A program made the position numbers and the translations under genes. A stretch of 64,000 nt of DNA from Tenacibaculum sp. 190130A14a (GTDB lineage: Bacteria > Bacteroidota > Bacteroidia > Flavobacteriales > Flavobacteriaceae), in the NCBI RefSeq assembly GCF_964048965.1, contig NZ_OZ040189.1, positions 930,001 to 994,000 on the forward strand. Direction: 5' to 3'. Under the pieces are notes generated by a model. The model saw nothing but the letters and a program-made list of their open reading frames with translations. It was not told the DNA's origin and made no database searches. Positions 1 through 15,392 of this stretch are shown here, in pieces. How positions within the stretch are numbered: position 1 is the first letter of the stretch; the number at the start of each line of letters is the position of its first letter.

Positions 1-5989
<5,989 letters not shown>

Positions 5990-5999
5990 GAAAATAAGT

Positions 6000-6509
6000 C
6001 TATAGTAGTTTTTCAAAAGCCAATCTAGTGGCTCCATTTCTTACTTTGATAATACCGCAATAGGTATACTTAAGTTTTTTAAGAATGTGTTGCATTCCTA
6101 AATTATCAGGGTGGGTATCAATACGCATTGATTCTATGTTTTGCTGTTTTAATTGCTCTTCGCAATAACTAATTAAAGTTGTTCCCATTCCTTTTTGAGT
6201 ACAGTTTTCTCCAACGGCTATACGGTGAATTACTCCATAAACAGCATCAGTACTTGTAATCCAATTTCCATTTATTTTATTATATGTTGGTTCATTGGAA
6301 GTGGTAAGCATATAAGTAGCAATAATTTCATCTTCATTGTTTTCTACCACGTAGCTTTCCTTATTTTGTATGTCATTAAGTATTTGTGCCTCATTTGGAT
6401 AGCCATCTTGCCATTGATCGATGTTTAAAGATGCTAAAAATCGTTGGGCGTAATGAAATATCTCCATTAGCTTTTGTAAATCATTTGTGGTTGACTTTCT
6501 TATGTGCAT
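6000..6509 (-). CDS. GNAT family N-acetyltransferase
   Basis: The 169-residue protein has the acetyl-CoA-binding signature of the GNAT fold near residues 99-115 (IHRIAVGENCTQKGMGTTL), with the usual Q/R-x-x-G-x-G/A loop in QKGMGT. It should transfer an acetyl group to an amine, but the substrate cannot be read from the sequence. It sits 7 bp after the GH63-like gene and 10 bp before the kinase/aminotransferase fusion, inside a tightly packed operon. It may therefore act on the same metabolite as the fusion protein, for example an amino compound released from a glycan. That link is an inference from position only. Confidence 0.85.
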   Translation of the reverse strand: MHIRKSTTNDLQKLMEIFHYAQRFLASLNIDQWQDGYPNEAQILNDIQNKESYVVENNEDEIIATYMLTTSNEPTYNKINGNWITSTDAVYGVIHRIAVGENCTQKGMGTTLISYCEEQLKQQNIESMRIDTHPDNLGMQHILKKLKYTYCGIIKVRNGATRLAFEKLL

Positions 6510-6516
6510 AGTTCTA

Positions 6517-8502
6517 CTAATTGTTTTGTAACATCATTATTATGTGTGCAGCGCTCCAACTAAAATTATGTGCGTGCAATCCTTTCCCTGTTAAAGGATG
6601 ATAATTTTCTCTAATAGCAGGTCCTTTTTCTAAAACACCTTCAGCTCCTTTTAAAACCTGAATGGTAGCTTTGTCAGCTTCAGAATTAAAACCGTAATTA
6701 CGTAATCCTTTAATACCAAAATATGCTTGATCTAACCAATTCGGACCTCTCCAATAACCTTTTAAAGGATCAAATTTTTTATGATCAGCACTCATAGTTT
6801 GAAAAGGTACTTTGGTAAAAAACTTAGAAGGATTCATCATGTTGTTTTTTACGGCTTCAGCTTGTTCAGAACTAGCCGCATTTGCCCAAAGAGCAGTCCA
6901 TCCTTCACTACCTTCCCCTTTTATAAAATCCGTTCCTTCTATATTGGTGTCATAAAACCAACCATCATTTTCATCATAAAACTGTTTTTGAACTTTGTCT
7001 TTTAGTATTTGAGCTTCATTTTTATAGTGTTTTACATCCTCTGTTTTATTAAGAGTTTGCGCTAATGCTGCTAAAAAATGTTTTTCAGCATAGAGATATG
7101 CGTTGAGGTCTACGCTTTCTTGGTTTAAAGAATAGGCGCCCTCACTATTTTTTAAAATTTTAGAATTGTCAAATCGAATAGCATTATCCATACCACTTTC
7201 CCATTTGGCAGCAACCAAACTACCATCAGTAGAGCCATATTCACAGAGTCCATCTTGATCATGATCTCTTTTGGAATACCACCATTGATGGTACTTTTTC
7301 AACTTAGGATACATGTATTTTACAAATGCGGTGTCTTTGCTTTTTTCAAAGACTTTAACTACTGACCAAGCGGCAAGTGGTGGTTTAGTATCTCTATAAT
7401 TATGTGCTTCAATAGAAGTATCTCTATATACACAATCAGCTACAAAACCATCTTCATTTTGAAAATCAAACATTAGTTTAATTTGCTTTTGAGCCAAATC
7501 TGTATTGTAATACGCTAAACCTACGCTGTGTTTCCAAGAGTCCCAAGACCAAAAGCCATTAAACCATACATAATGATAGCTAGGAAATAACCCTTCATGT
7601 TTTATTTCTCCAGCAGGAATACGCCAATTATTTTGTAAAGTAAGATGCGCTTTTGCTAGTACTTGAGCGTATATGGAATCGTTAAATAGAGGTTTTCTGT
7701 TGCCAATTAAATCAGCTAATTGAGATTCTTTTTCATTTTGTCTAAAAGTGATTAATTCTTCAAAGTTAGTATTAGTTATTTGTTGTAACTCTTCTTTCCA
7801 TGAATATTCAGGGAAGATAAAAGTTTGAGAAATAGTGACAGTTTTAGATTCGTTTGGAGCTAAATTTATCTGTTTAGAATCTGTTTGGTAGAGATTATTG
7901 TTACAACTTATGATATTATTAGGAAATTTTAAATATCCAATCGCATTAGATTTTTTTGAAGTGATTTTTATCTCTTTTTCTGAAGAAGAAAGAGTTAAAT
8001 CATCAGCTAAAAGAGGTTTGTTTTCCCAATAATAGTCAACAGAAACATCTTCTCTTGAAATGTTTTTGATTTCAGATTGGATAAATGCAGTATGTCCAGA
8101 ACTGAATACAAGTTTTTGTGTGAGCTGTAGATTTTTAGAATTATATATTTGTTCTAAATGACTATTATAACTAGTAGTTGTGTGTTGTGTCCATTGCTGA
8201 TCTTTTACTTTTAACATTGCTAAATTTTCACTGCTCCAAACTCCATTTTGCTGAGTCATTAAAAAAGGCCCTGAAAACCCAATGTTGTTAATGGAACTAG
8301 GAAAAGCATATGCGAACCAAGCACCTTGGTCAGAATACATTAATCCATTTTTGTCAAACTTTTTTTGAGGTGTAATTGTGTAATCAAGAAGATTGGTGTT
8401 CTTGAATAGATGTTTGTATGAAGCATTGTTTTTTACAGTTGATTTGCTTGTACATCCAATAATGAGGAGTATTGCCGATATGGTTGGTATAATTTTATTC
8501 AT
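6517..8502 (-). CDS. GH63/GH37-like glycoside hydrolase lipoprotein
   Basis: The 661-residue lipoprotein (lipobox LLIIGC near residue 17) has an N-terminal beta-sandwich of about 230 residues followed by an (alpha/alpha)6 barrel. Barrel motifs are typical of GH63 and trehalase-like enzymes: WSWDSWKHS, KWESGMDNA near residue 437, YWRGPNWLDQ, and RENYHPLTG near residue 632. By comparison with E. coli YgjK, the Asp in WESGMDN and the Glu in the ENYHPLTG motif are the likely acid and base. The family usually acts on alpha-glucosidic or alpha-mannosidic bonds. The first codons overlap the epimerase gene by 8 bp, indicating translational coupling. The signal peptide implies action in the periplasm or on the outer surface. 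The substrate is unknown; alpha-glucoside cleavage beside a GH2 beta-galactosidase suggests a mixed oligosaccharide. Confidence 0.83.
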   Translation of the reverse strand: MNKIIPTISAILLIIGCTSKSTVKNNASYKHLFKNTNLLDYTITPQKKFDKNGLMYSDQGAWFAYAFPSSINNIGFSGPFLMTQQNGVWSSENLAMLKVKDQQWTQHTTTSYNSHLEQIYNSKNLQLTQKLVFSSGHTAFIQSEIKNISREDVSVDYYWENKPLLADDLTLSSSEKEIKITSKKSNAIGYLKFPNNIISCNNNLYQTDSKQINLAPNESKTVTISQTFIFPEYSWKEELQQITNTNFEELITFRQNEKESQLADLIGNRKPLFNDSIYAQVLAKAHLTLQNNWRIPAGEIKHEGLFPSYHYVWFNGFWSWDSWKHSVGLAYYNTDLAQKQIKLMFDFQNEDGFVADCVYRDTSIEAHNYRDTKPPLAAWSVVKVFEKSKDTAFVKYMYPKLKKYHQWWYSKRDHDQDGLCEYGSTDGSLVAAKWESGMDNAIRFDNSKILKNSEGAYSLNQESVDLNAYLYAEKHFLAALAQTLNKTEDVKHYKNEAQILKDKVQKQFYDENDGWFYDTNIEGTDFIKGEGSEGWTALWANAASSEQAEAVKNNMMNPSKFFTKVPFQTMSADHKKFDPLKGYWRGPNWLDQAYFGIKGLRNYGFNSEADKATIQVLKGAEGVLEKGPAIRENYHPLTGKGLHAHNFSWSAAHIIMMLQNN

Positions 8503-9382
8503 CTTGTAGTTGAATGGTCCATTGAATATTAAAAGTGTCTTTTGGAGATAGGATTTTTAATCCAACATTGTTATTAAAGCTATTCGATGGGCCAGTAATA
8601 GGTTCGATAGCAATATGGTTATCTATTTCAGGAGTGTATATTTGAATAAAGTTTTTGTCAAAAGAAGAACTTAACTTCATGGTGTAGTCTTCTGTTTTGT
8701 AAATTACATAATCGTCTTTTAGTAGATAACAGTTATCTAATTGTTGATTAGAAACTTGAAAACTTTTTGGAAGTTTACTGTCTTCCATTTTAACAGGAAT
8801 CATTTTGTTGTTATGAATAATTTCTTTTTCAGTATTTAACTTTAAAATACTGGTACCTCTATTATTTGCATAAAAATATGGGTGCCATCCAATAGTAAAA
8901 GGGAAAGGATTTGCATCTATATTGGTAATAGTGACCTTTAAGCTCAATTCGTTTTCAAACAAAACATAGGTAAGGTTAACAGTAAATAAAAAAGGAAAGC
9001 CGTTCTCTTTTATGGTTTGCGTATATGATAAGGTAGTAGCAACATAGTTGGTGTTTTGAGTGCTTTCAAGAACTTCAAATGTTTTGTTGAATAGCAAACC
9101 GTGTATGGCATTATTTCCATGGGTATTTTGTTTTAATTGGTGTTTCTTATTTTGGAATTCATATTCACCATTTAAAATTCGATTTGCAAAAGGAAAAAGA
9201 ATGGCAGAAGCATAAGAAAGGTGATAGTCTACCTTGTCAGAAAAATCCTTAATAATAATTTTATTGTTAAGAGTTAAATGTGATATACTTCCACCATTTT
9301 TTAGGGAAATTACAGCTTTAGAATTTCCTTTTTGCATATGGATTATGGGAGAATCTTTATGTATGTGTTTTATTGTTTGCAA
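8495..9382 (-). CDS. Aldose 1-epimerase (mutarotase) family protein
   Basis: The 295-residue protein shows the mutarotase fold: an N-terminal NGGSISHL segment, NAIHGLLFN with the conserved His, GWHPYFY with the second catalytic His, and the C-terminal IEPITGPSN motif that carries the likely general-base Glu. It has no signal peptide and is expected to interconvert alpha and beta anomers of galactose, glucose or a similar sugar in the cytoplasm after uptake. It lies 4 bp after the GntR-type regulator and overlaps the next hydrolase gene, so it belongs to the sugar operon. With a beta-galactosidase downstream, galactose mutarotation is the simplest reading. It is somewhat short and could belong to the YeaD/YihR-like branch. 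Confidence 0.85.
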   Translation of the reverse strand: MQTIKHIHKDSPIIHMQKGNSKAVISLKNGGSISHLTLNNKIIIKDFSDKVDYHLSYASAILFPFANRILNGEYEFQNKKHQLKQNTHGNNAIHGLLFNKTFEVLESTQNTNYVATTLSYTQTIKENGFPFLFTVNLTYVLFENELSLKVTITNIDANPFPFTIGWHPYFYANNRGTSILKLNTEKEIIHNNKMIPVKMEDSKLPKSFQVSNQQLDNCYLLKDDYVIYKTEDYTMKLSSSFDKNFIQIYTPEIDNHIAIEPITGPSNSFNNNVGLKILSPKDTFNIQWTIQLQDE

Positions 9383-9386
9383 TTCT

Positions 9387-10385
9387 TTAAATGGAATTTC
9401 TAATTATTAATCTGTTTTCGTTTTCAATCTTTTCTTTTTCATTATTAAGAATCATACTAGCCAATTTTTTTCCCATAGCTTTAAAGTCAGTGGATATAGT
9501 AGTAATTCCATTTTCTACAATTTCTTTCAATAATGTATCGTTGTAGGAAATTATCCCAATATCCTTGGCAATTTGAAATCGAAGTTCTTTTACTTTCTTT
9601 ATAATTCGTATTAGGTTACGATCATCTGGAATAATAAAAGCATCTCCTTTTTCAATAGTGAAACTATCCAAAGAATCAATGCTTATCCCATTGACACGGT
9701 TCATTTTGCAAAACTTAGCAAAACCTATTAATAACCCATCTGGCTGTTTGTCTTCTTGAAATAAGAAAATTAAACGATCGTATTTTTTTATTAAATCAAT
9801 TCCACTGAGCAAACCATAGAAAATATCTTTTTCAAAGGGCTGGTATATAGCAGGGTACTTTTTCAATTCGTCATTAGTCTGGTCTAACAAGTATACTTTG
9901 TCATCTGGAAGGTTTTCAATGATGTGAGCAATACCCTTTAACTTGGCTGGCATAATTATATACGTATGATAATTGCCAATATTGTCAAAAATTAACTTTT
10001 TAAAAACATCATAATTGAAATGATGAAAGAAGATGTCTACCTCAATGTTTTCTCCTAAATTTTTAATAAATGATTTATATAAGTCTTCTTTAAAGGTGTT
10101 TAATTCATCAAAAAGTAAAAAAACCTTTTGAGTTATATGTACGCTCTCACTGTTTACATAGTACCCTTTTCCTGGAATTGACTGTATAATGCCTCTTGTT
10201 TTTAACTCATTATAGGCTAGTAACACAGTGTCTCTTGAAAGCTTGTGTTTGTTTTTAATGCTGTTTATAGATGGTAGCTTGTCTCCTTTTTTAACTCTCT
10301 TAAAAGTAATGGCATTTTCTATAGAAGAAACAATCTGTTTGTATTTCGGTATCCCTGCTTTTTCCTGTATCTGAATTATACTCAT
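9387..10385 (-). CDS. GntR-type transcriptional regulator with sugar-binding-like C-terminal domain
   Basis: The 332-residue protein has an N-terminal GntR winged helix (about residues 10-76), with the recognition region LSRDTVLLAYNELKTRG and the wing GKGYYV. It is followed by about 250 residues resembling a periplasmic-binding/LacI-type ligand domain, ending in a TTISTDF region. This layout is common in Bacteroidota regulators of sugar loci. It is the first gene of the leftward operon and diverges from susC, so it probably controls both directions through the palindrome at 10408-10447 and represses its own promoter. A -7 box ends only four bases before the ATG, so the mRNA may have almost no leader, or a later start may be used. 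Confidence 0.88.
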   Translation of the reverse strand: MSIIQIQEKAGIPKYKQIVSSIENAITFKRVKKGDKLPSINSIKNKHKLSRDTVLLAYNELKTRGIIQSIPGKGYYVNSESVHITQKVFLLFDELNTFKEDLYKSFIKNLGENIEVDIFFHHFNYDVFKKLIFDNIGNYHTYIIMPAKLKGIAHIIENLPDDKVYLLDQTNDELKKYPAIYQPFEKDIFYGLLSGIDLIKKYDRLIFLFQEDKQPDGLLIGFAKFCKMNRVNGISIDSLDSFTIEKGDAFIIPDDRNLIRIIKKVKELRFQIAKDIGIISYNDTLLKEIVENGITTISTDFKAMGKKLASMILNNEKEKIENENRLIIRNSI

Positions 10386-10389
10386 GAAA

Positions 10390-10465
10390 CAAATATATAA
10401 ATTCTATAAAATAAAACAAACTGGTAGGTACTAGTTTGTTTTATTTTGTTTGAATCTTAAATTAG
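10390..10465. promoter_or_regulatory. Divergent promoters sharing a palindromic operator
   Basis: The palindrome at 10408-10447 has 19-base arms around a 2-base centre (10427-10428) with one mismatched pair. Its core arm reads TAAAACAAACTGGTA and is answered by TACTAGTTTGTTTTA. Each arm contains TTTG in outward orientation. Rightward, TTTG at 10435-10438 is followed after exactly 19 bases by TAAATTAG (10458-10465), a 7/8 match to TAnnTTTG. Leftward, TTTG at 10420-10417 is followed after exactly 19 bases by TATATTTG (10397-10390), a perfect -7 box. A regulator bound to the palindrome would cover the -33 element of both promoters. Binding by the adjacent GntR-type protein is an inference. Confidence 0.75.
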
Positions 10466-10564
10466 CTGAGCGGTCTTATTGATTTTTAGGTGTTTATATG
10501 TCTTTAAATATAGTGTAGCCGTGAGGTTTTAGGTAAAAAACAAGGATTAATTAATTTAACATTT

Positions 10565-13500
10565 ATGAAACAAAAACAACTAAAGAAAAATCAAATTTTA
10601 TTAGTAAATAAGATTGAAACCCTACTAGTCTGTTTTTTATTAATGCTCTCTACAAGTCTTTTTTCTCAAGAGAAGAAAATTGTTGGAAAAGTAGTTGATA
10701 AAAATGGAGAAGGATTGATAGGGGCAACGATTGTAGTGAAAGGTACCGTAAAGGGTACGGAAACTAATTTTGATGGAGAGTACGAGATCGATGCAACACC
10801 AATATCGGTGTTGGTGTTTGAGTATATAGGATATAAAACTAAAGAGGTTTTAGTTGGAGAGCAAACAACTATCAATGTGACTTTAGAAGAAGACTCTGAG
10901 TCTTTAGAAGAAGTTGTTGTTGTGGGGTATGGAACTCAAAAGAAAAGTGATTTAACAGGTGCTATTGGGCAGGTGAAATCTGAGGAATTGACAAAAGTAA
11001 CTACTACCACACCTGCTCAAGCTTTGCAAGGAAGAGTTGCTGGTGTTAGTGTAACTTCTTCTAGTGGGTCTCCAGGTGGAGCTCCTGGTATTTTAATTAG
11101 AGGGATAGCTTCTTTTGGAAACAATCAACCTTTATATATTGTTGATGGGGTAGAAGCTGATAGTTATTTTATTGATCCTAGAAATATTGATTCCATAGAG
11201 ATATTAAAAGATGCTTCTTCTGCAGCAATATATGGTACAAGAGGAGCAAATGGAGTTGTTATTATTACAACCAAAAAAGGTAAAAGAGGTAGGGTAAATG
11301 TAGAAATAGAGCAGTCGTATAGTATTAATACACAGCGTAAGAAACTTAAGTTGTTAGATGCTGATGGATATGTAAGTGTTCATAGGCAGATGTATGAGAA
11401 TGCGGGTAATGCTTTGCCAGCATATGTAACGAATCCACCAAATGTAAATACAAACTGGATTGATGAGACACATAGAGATGGGTATCTTAATTTGCTTAAT
11501 GCTAGGGTTTCTGGAGCTTCAGAAAACTTAAATTATAGTTTTGGAGGTAATTATGCTGATGAACAAGGTTTGTTAATTGGTTCTTCTTTTCTGAAAAAAG
11601 GATTCTTTGTAAACGGGACTTTAAAGTCAGATAAACTTACGTTATCTGCAAATATTAACTATACAGAAACAAAAAGAAATCCATATAAATTTTCTTTAGG
11701 AGAAACTTTTAGAATCTCTCCTTTAATTCCAGTATATGATGATACAAAAGAGTCTGGATTTGGATATAGAGACGGGCAAATAGGAGATCACAGAAACCCT
11801 GTTGCTGACGACCATTTTAGACAACGCTACAGTAAGTTTAGATATCTCTTAACGAATTTTAGTGCACAGTACGAAATACTGAAAGGGTTGAATGTTAAGG
11901 CGAATTACTCTTTTTCTGATCGAACTAACTTTGATTTTAGCTTTAATCCTGCGTTTAGAGCAAGAGATAACGATACCAGTGAGAATAATATTTATTCGTT
12001 TATTTCTGAGAATGATGGTTTTTTAAGAAAAATCAACCAGTTATATACCGCTAATTATAATATAGATTTTGGGAAGCATGATTTTAAATTATTGGCTGGT
12101 TATCAGCGTATTTCGACACTTTCACAATTTAATTATGTACAGGCTCAAGGATATAAGGAGGTTAATGGTGTTAGGGAAGCTGTTGAGTTGTTAGATGATA
12201 ACTTTAATACATTAAGTGCGTTTAGTTCAGCTCAGGCTACATTTTCAGGGTCTGGTTCAAACGGAAGGTATAATATTGTATCTCAATTTGGAAGATTTAA
12301 TTATACATATGATAATAAATATTTGTTTCAGGCAAGTGTACGTAGAGATGGATCTTCTAAGTTTGGTAAAAATAGGAAATACGGGATTTTCCCTTCTTTC
12401 TCTGCAGGATGGAAGATTACAGAGGAGAAGTTTATGGAGAATCAAAATGTGTTTAGTTTCTTAAAACTTCGAGCAAGCTGGGGGCAGGCAGGTAATGATA
12501 CTGCATTAGGTTACTATGGTCATCAGGTGTTAATTAGACAAGGCAGTAGTCAAGGTAATGGAGGGTATGTTTTTGGTGATCCTCAACTTTCTGCTTCAGG
12601 AAGTATTGTAACAGATTTAGAAAATTTAGATTTACAATGGGAGGAAAGTACCTCTACTAATATCGGTTTAGATTATGGTCTTTTAAATGGAGCGCTAAAA
12701 GGTGGAATCAACTACTATAAAACAATAAGTGATAAGGTGTTGTTAACACGAGAATTACCTGGTAATGCAGGGGTTGTAAATGACCCAATAGTGAATTTTG
12801 GAGAGTTTCAAAACAGTGGTTTCGAGTTTGATTTAGATTATCGTACTAAAATAAATGAGGTTAATTTTTCTGCTACAGCAACGTTTTCAACTTTAAACAG
12901 TGAGGTGACTAGATTGGGGAATGAGTCGCAAATTCTTAGAGGAGCTGGTCTTTTGTTTGGAGCAGATCATTTTGTAAATCAAACAAAATTAGGGTACGAG
13001 CCAGGGGCTTATTTCTTGCCGGTTGCAGATGGTATTTTTCAATCACAAGCAGAAATAGATGCGCATGACCCATCAGGAACACTTCAGCCAAATGCTGCTC
13101 CTGGAGACATTCGTTTTGTAGATCAAAATGGAGACGGGGTATTGGATAGTAAAGATGAAGTTTATCAAGGGAGTGCTTTACCAAGTTATGAATATAGTTT
13201 AAACTTAAATGCTGATTATAAAGGTATCGATTTTAATATTTTCTTTCAGGGTGTTGGAGGAAACAAGATATACAATGGAAATAGATTTCAATCTATAGGT
13301 ATGGATAGTGGTCGAAACTTTGAAGCATTAACTTTAAATGCTTGGACGCCAACAAATACTAATACAAATATTCCTAGAGCTGTATTAGGAGATCCAAATG
13401 GGAATAATCGTGCGTCTACAAGGTTTTTAGAAAGTGGAAGTTATCTGAGAATAAAAACAATTCAACTAGGATATTCTTTTCCGCAAGAGATGTTAGAAAA

Positions 13501-13672
13501 GGTTCATATTAATAAGCTTCGTGTATATGTGACGGGGCAAAACTTATTTACGTTTACTGATTACAGTGGATTGGATCCAGAAGTAGGAGGGTCTGTTCTT
13601 TCTAGAGGTATTGATAGGTCGTTATACCCACAATTCAAGTCAGTTATTTTAGGGTTTCAATTACAATTATAA
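10565..13672 (+). CDS. SusC/RagA-type TonB-dependent outer membrane transporter
   Basis: The 1035-residue protein starts with a signal peptide (about 1-35, ending STSLFSQ). Next come a CarboxypepD_reg-like domain (about 37-110, with GLIGATIVVKGT and TNFDGEYEI), the segment EEVVVVGYGTQKKSDLTG that leads into the plug, and a plug domain (about 115-230, with the SusC signature SIEILKDASSAAIYGTRGAN). A 22-strand barrel follows and ends in aromatic/hydrophobic strands (VILGFQLQL). It imports an oligosaccharide across the outer membrane using TonB energy. susD follows after 10 bp, the classical pair. Expression should start at the promoter within the divergent operator, giving a leader of about 90 nt. 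Confidence 0.97.
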   Translation: MKQKQLKKNQILLVNKIETLLVCFLLMLSTSLFSQEKKIVGKVVDKNGEGLIGATIVVKGTVKGTETNFDGEYEIDATPISVLVFEYIGYKTKEVLVGEQTTINVTLEEDSESLEEVVVVGYGTQKKSDLTGAIGQVKSEELTKVTTTTPAQALQGRVAGVSVTSSSGSPGGAPGILIRGIASFGNNQPLYIVDGVEADSYFIDPRNIDSIEILKDASSAAIYGTRGANGVVIITTKKGKRGRVNVEIEQSYSINTQRKKLKLLDADGYVSVHRQMYENAGNALPAYVTNPPNVNTNWIDETHRDGYLNLLNARVSGASENLNYSFGGNYADEQGLLIGSSFLKKGFFVNGTLKSDKLTLSANINYTETKRNPYKFSLGETFRISPLIPVYDDTKESGFGYRDGQIGDHRNPVADDHFRQRYSKFRYLLTNFSAQYEILKGLNVKANYSFSDRTNFDFSFNPAFRARDNDTSENNIYSFISENDGFLRKINQLYTANYNIDFGKHDFKLLAGYQRISTLSQFNYVQAQGYKEVNGVREAVELLDDNFNTLSAFSSAQATFSGSGSNGRYNIVSQFGRFNYTYDNKYLFQASVRRDGSSKFGKNRKYGIFPSFSAGWKITEEKFMENQNVFSFLKLRASWGQAGNDTALGYYGHQVLIRQGSSQGNGGYVFGDPQLSASGSIVTDLENLDLQWEESTSTNIGLDYGLLNGALKGGINYYKTISDKVLLTRELPGNAGVVNDPIVNFGEFQNSGFEFDLDYRTKINEVNFSATATFSTLNSEVTRLGNESQILRGAGLLFGADHFVNQTKLGYEPGAYFLPVADGIFQSQAEIDAHDPSGTLQPNAAPGDIRFVDQNGDGVLDSKDEVYQGSALPSYEYSLNLNADYKGIDFNIFFQGVGGNKIYNGNRFQSIGMDSGRNFEALTLNAWTPTNTNTNIPRAVLGDPNGNNRASTRFLESGSYLRIKTIQLGYSFPQEMLEKVHINKLRVYVTGQNLFTFTDYSGLDPEVGGSVLSRGIDRSLYPQFKSVILGFQLQL

Positions 13673-13682
13673 GACAAACAAC

Positions 13683-15224
13683 ATGAGAATTTTTAATAAA
13701 ATTTTAGCAATAGCATTAATTACAGGTTTAATATCGTGTAATGATGATGAATTTTTAGATCAGAAATCACCAGATGAATTAACTTCAGCTTCCTTTTGGA
13801 GAAATGCTAAAGATGCAAAAGAAGGGTTAACGGCTGCGTATTCTGAATTAGAATCGAGAAGTAATTTTTGGGATGGTTGGCAAGAAGGAAGGCCTGTAGT
13901 TGAATATTTTAGGTCAGATTATTCTTTGCCAGGTCCAGATGCAGCTAACTACGCACATTGGATGTCTATTTTTAATTTTAATTATACAAATGGACATATT
14001 TTCATAAAGGTTTTATGGGATACTAATTATAGAGGAATAAACTTTGCAAATCAAGTGATTACGAAAGTAGGTCAGATGACTCCTGATCAGATTTCTGATG
14101 CGGAGAAAAAACAAATTATTGGCGAGGCTACATTTTTAAGAGGGTATTATCACTTTAAATTATTAACCTTATTTGATCAGATAATCATAAGGGAAGAATC
14201 TCCAACAGCAACTACCTTAGACAAGGCATTATCTACAAGGCCAGAGGCTTGGGCTCTTGTTATAAATGACTTTAAAAATGCTGCTACGATGATTTCTAAT
14301 AAAGGAGAAACAGAAGTAGGAAGAGCTACTAGAGGAGCAGCGTTAGCATATTTGGGTAAGGTGTATCTTCATAAAGCTGGAGATGTGTCTTCAGCAGAAC
14401 CGACTGACTATCAAAATGCAGTAGATGCATTAAAGCAGGTGGTAGATGGTAGTACAGGAAGTTATAGTTTAGAATTAGATTTCTTAAGTAATTTCAATGG
14501 AGAGAATGAGAATAATTCAGAGTCGGTTTTTGAATTGCAGTTTAAAACTGGAGATGCTACTTCGTGGAATGCTACTCGTTTACATGCATTTATTGGTGAT
14601 TGGTCAATAGGTGGCTGGGGTGGTTTAGAAGCTACGAAAGCGTTAGAAACGGTTATGAAATCAGAGGGCCAAATTGCAACAAATGGTTTGTATGATAATA
14701 GATTGTATGGAACGCTTTATTTTAGAGATGATTATTATAATGATGCAGCTACTCCAAGAATGCAGGGGTATACATGGGATCAGTTGATGGATTGGCAATA
14801 CAACAGTACAAATGCTGGCAAGGTGTATTATAGAAAATGGTTGCCTAATTATGTTTGGAATAATAGTTATATAGGGTTAAATGTTACGTTAATGCGCTAT
14901 GCAGATGTAATGTTAATGTATGCAGAAGCTTTGAATGAAGTTGGTTCAACAGCGCAGGCAATTCCTTTAATCAACGAGATTAGAGAAAAGCATGGGGCAA
15001 TGCCTCCGATTGCTGTTACCTCTAAAGATGATGTAAAGAACCAAATTATCCACGAAAGAACTATGGAGTTGACATTAGAATCTGTTAGGTTTTTTGACTT
15101 AAGAAGATGGGGGATGTTAGATCAGGCAATGCAGGCAGCGGGTAGAAACGGTTTTAGTGCTGCAAATCACGCATATTTACCGGTTCCATTATCAGAGATA
15201 AACAATAATAATGAAGTGAATTAA
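13683..15224 (+). CDS. SusD/RagB-type surface glycan-binding lipoprotein
   Basis: The 513-residue protein has a lipoprotein signal (GLISCNDDE, Cys near residue 19) and the SusD fold. Visible landmarks are FLDQKSPDELTSASFW, the TPR-like helix GEATFLRGYYHFKLL, the RYADVMLMYAEALNE helix near residue 400, and the C-terminal ERTMELTLESVRFFDLRRWG followed by YLPVPLSEI. SusD proteins sit as a lid on the SusC barrel and capture glycan at the cell surface. The C-terminus stops shortly after the PLPxSEI motif, slightly shorter than many homologues. Together with susC this defines the locus as a polysaccharide utilisation locus; the glycan is not evident. Confidence 0.96.
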   Translation: MRIFNKILAIALITGLISCNDDEFLDQKSPDELTSASFWRNAKDAKEGLTAAYSELESRSNFWDGWQEGRPVVEYFRSDYSLPGPDAANYAHWMSIFNFNYTNGHIFIKVLWDTNYRGINFANQVITKVGQMTPDQISDAEKKQIIGEATFLRGYYHFKLLTLFDQIIIREESPTATTLDKALSTRPEAWALVINDFKNAATMISNKGETEVGRATRGAALAYLGKVYLHKAGDVSSAEPTDYQNAVDALKQVVDGSTGSYSLELDFLSNFNGENENNSESVFELQFKTGDATSWNATRLHAFIGDWSIGGWGGLEATKALETVMKSEGQIATNGLYDNRLYGTLYFRDDYYNDAATPRMQGYTWDQLMDWQYNSTNAGKVYYRKWLPNYVWNNSYIGLNVTLMRYADVMLMYAEALNEVGSTAQAIPLINEIREKHGAMPPIAVTSKDDVKNQIIHERTMELTLESVRFFDLRRWGMLDQAMQAAGRNGFSAANHAYLPVPLSEINNNNEVN

Positions 15225-15267
15225 AATGTCCTTTTAAACATTTTTATTTTGTAGGGTTTGAATAAAG

Positions 15268-15305
15268 AAAATAGCATTGTCTGTAGTGGATAGTGCTATT
15301 TTTGA
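15268..15305 (+). terminator. Probable terminator after susCD
   Basis: The arms AAAATAGCA (15268-15276) and TGCTATTTT (15294-15302) form a 9-bp stem, followed by T-rich sequence 44 bases after the susD stop codon. No further rightward gene follows before the leftward tRNA genes. Confidence 0.6.
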
Positions 15306-15360
15306 TTTTTAGCTTATTAAACAGAAAAAAAGGATGTAAAGTAATAAAGTATATAAAAAG

Positions 15361-15391
15361 AAAAAGCTCTTCAAAATTTGAAGAGCTTTTT
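15361..15391 (-). terminator. Terminator of the tRNA-Asp genes
   Basis: A perfect inverted repeat with 15-base arms (15361-15375 and 15377-15391) around a single base ends in A-runs and T-runs. It lies immediately 3' of the leftward tRNA-Asp gene at 15393. It is symmetric and could also stop read-through from susCD. Confidence 0.8.
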
Positions 15392-15392
15392 G

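Noticed and set aside
5990..6037. Start of the kinase/aminotransferase fusion at 6037
   Set aside because: It would overlap the GNAT gene by 38 bp, and the added residues are not part of the kinase fold.
15361..15391. CRISPR-like or REP repeat
   Set aside because: It is a single perfect hairpin beside a tRNA gene and is explained as a terminator.
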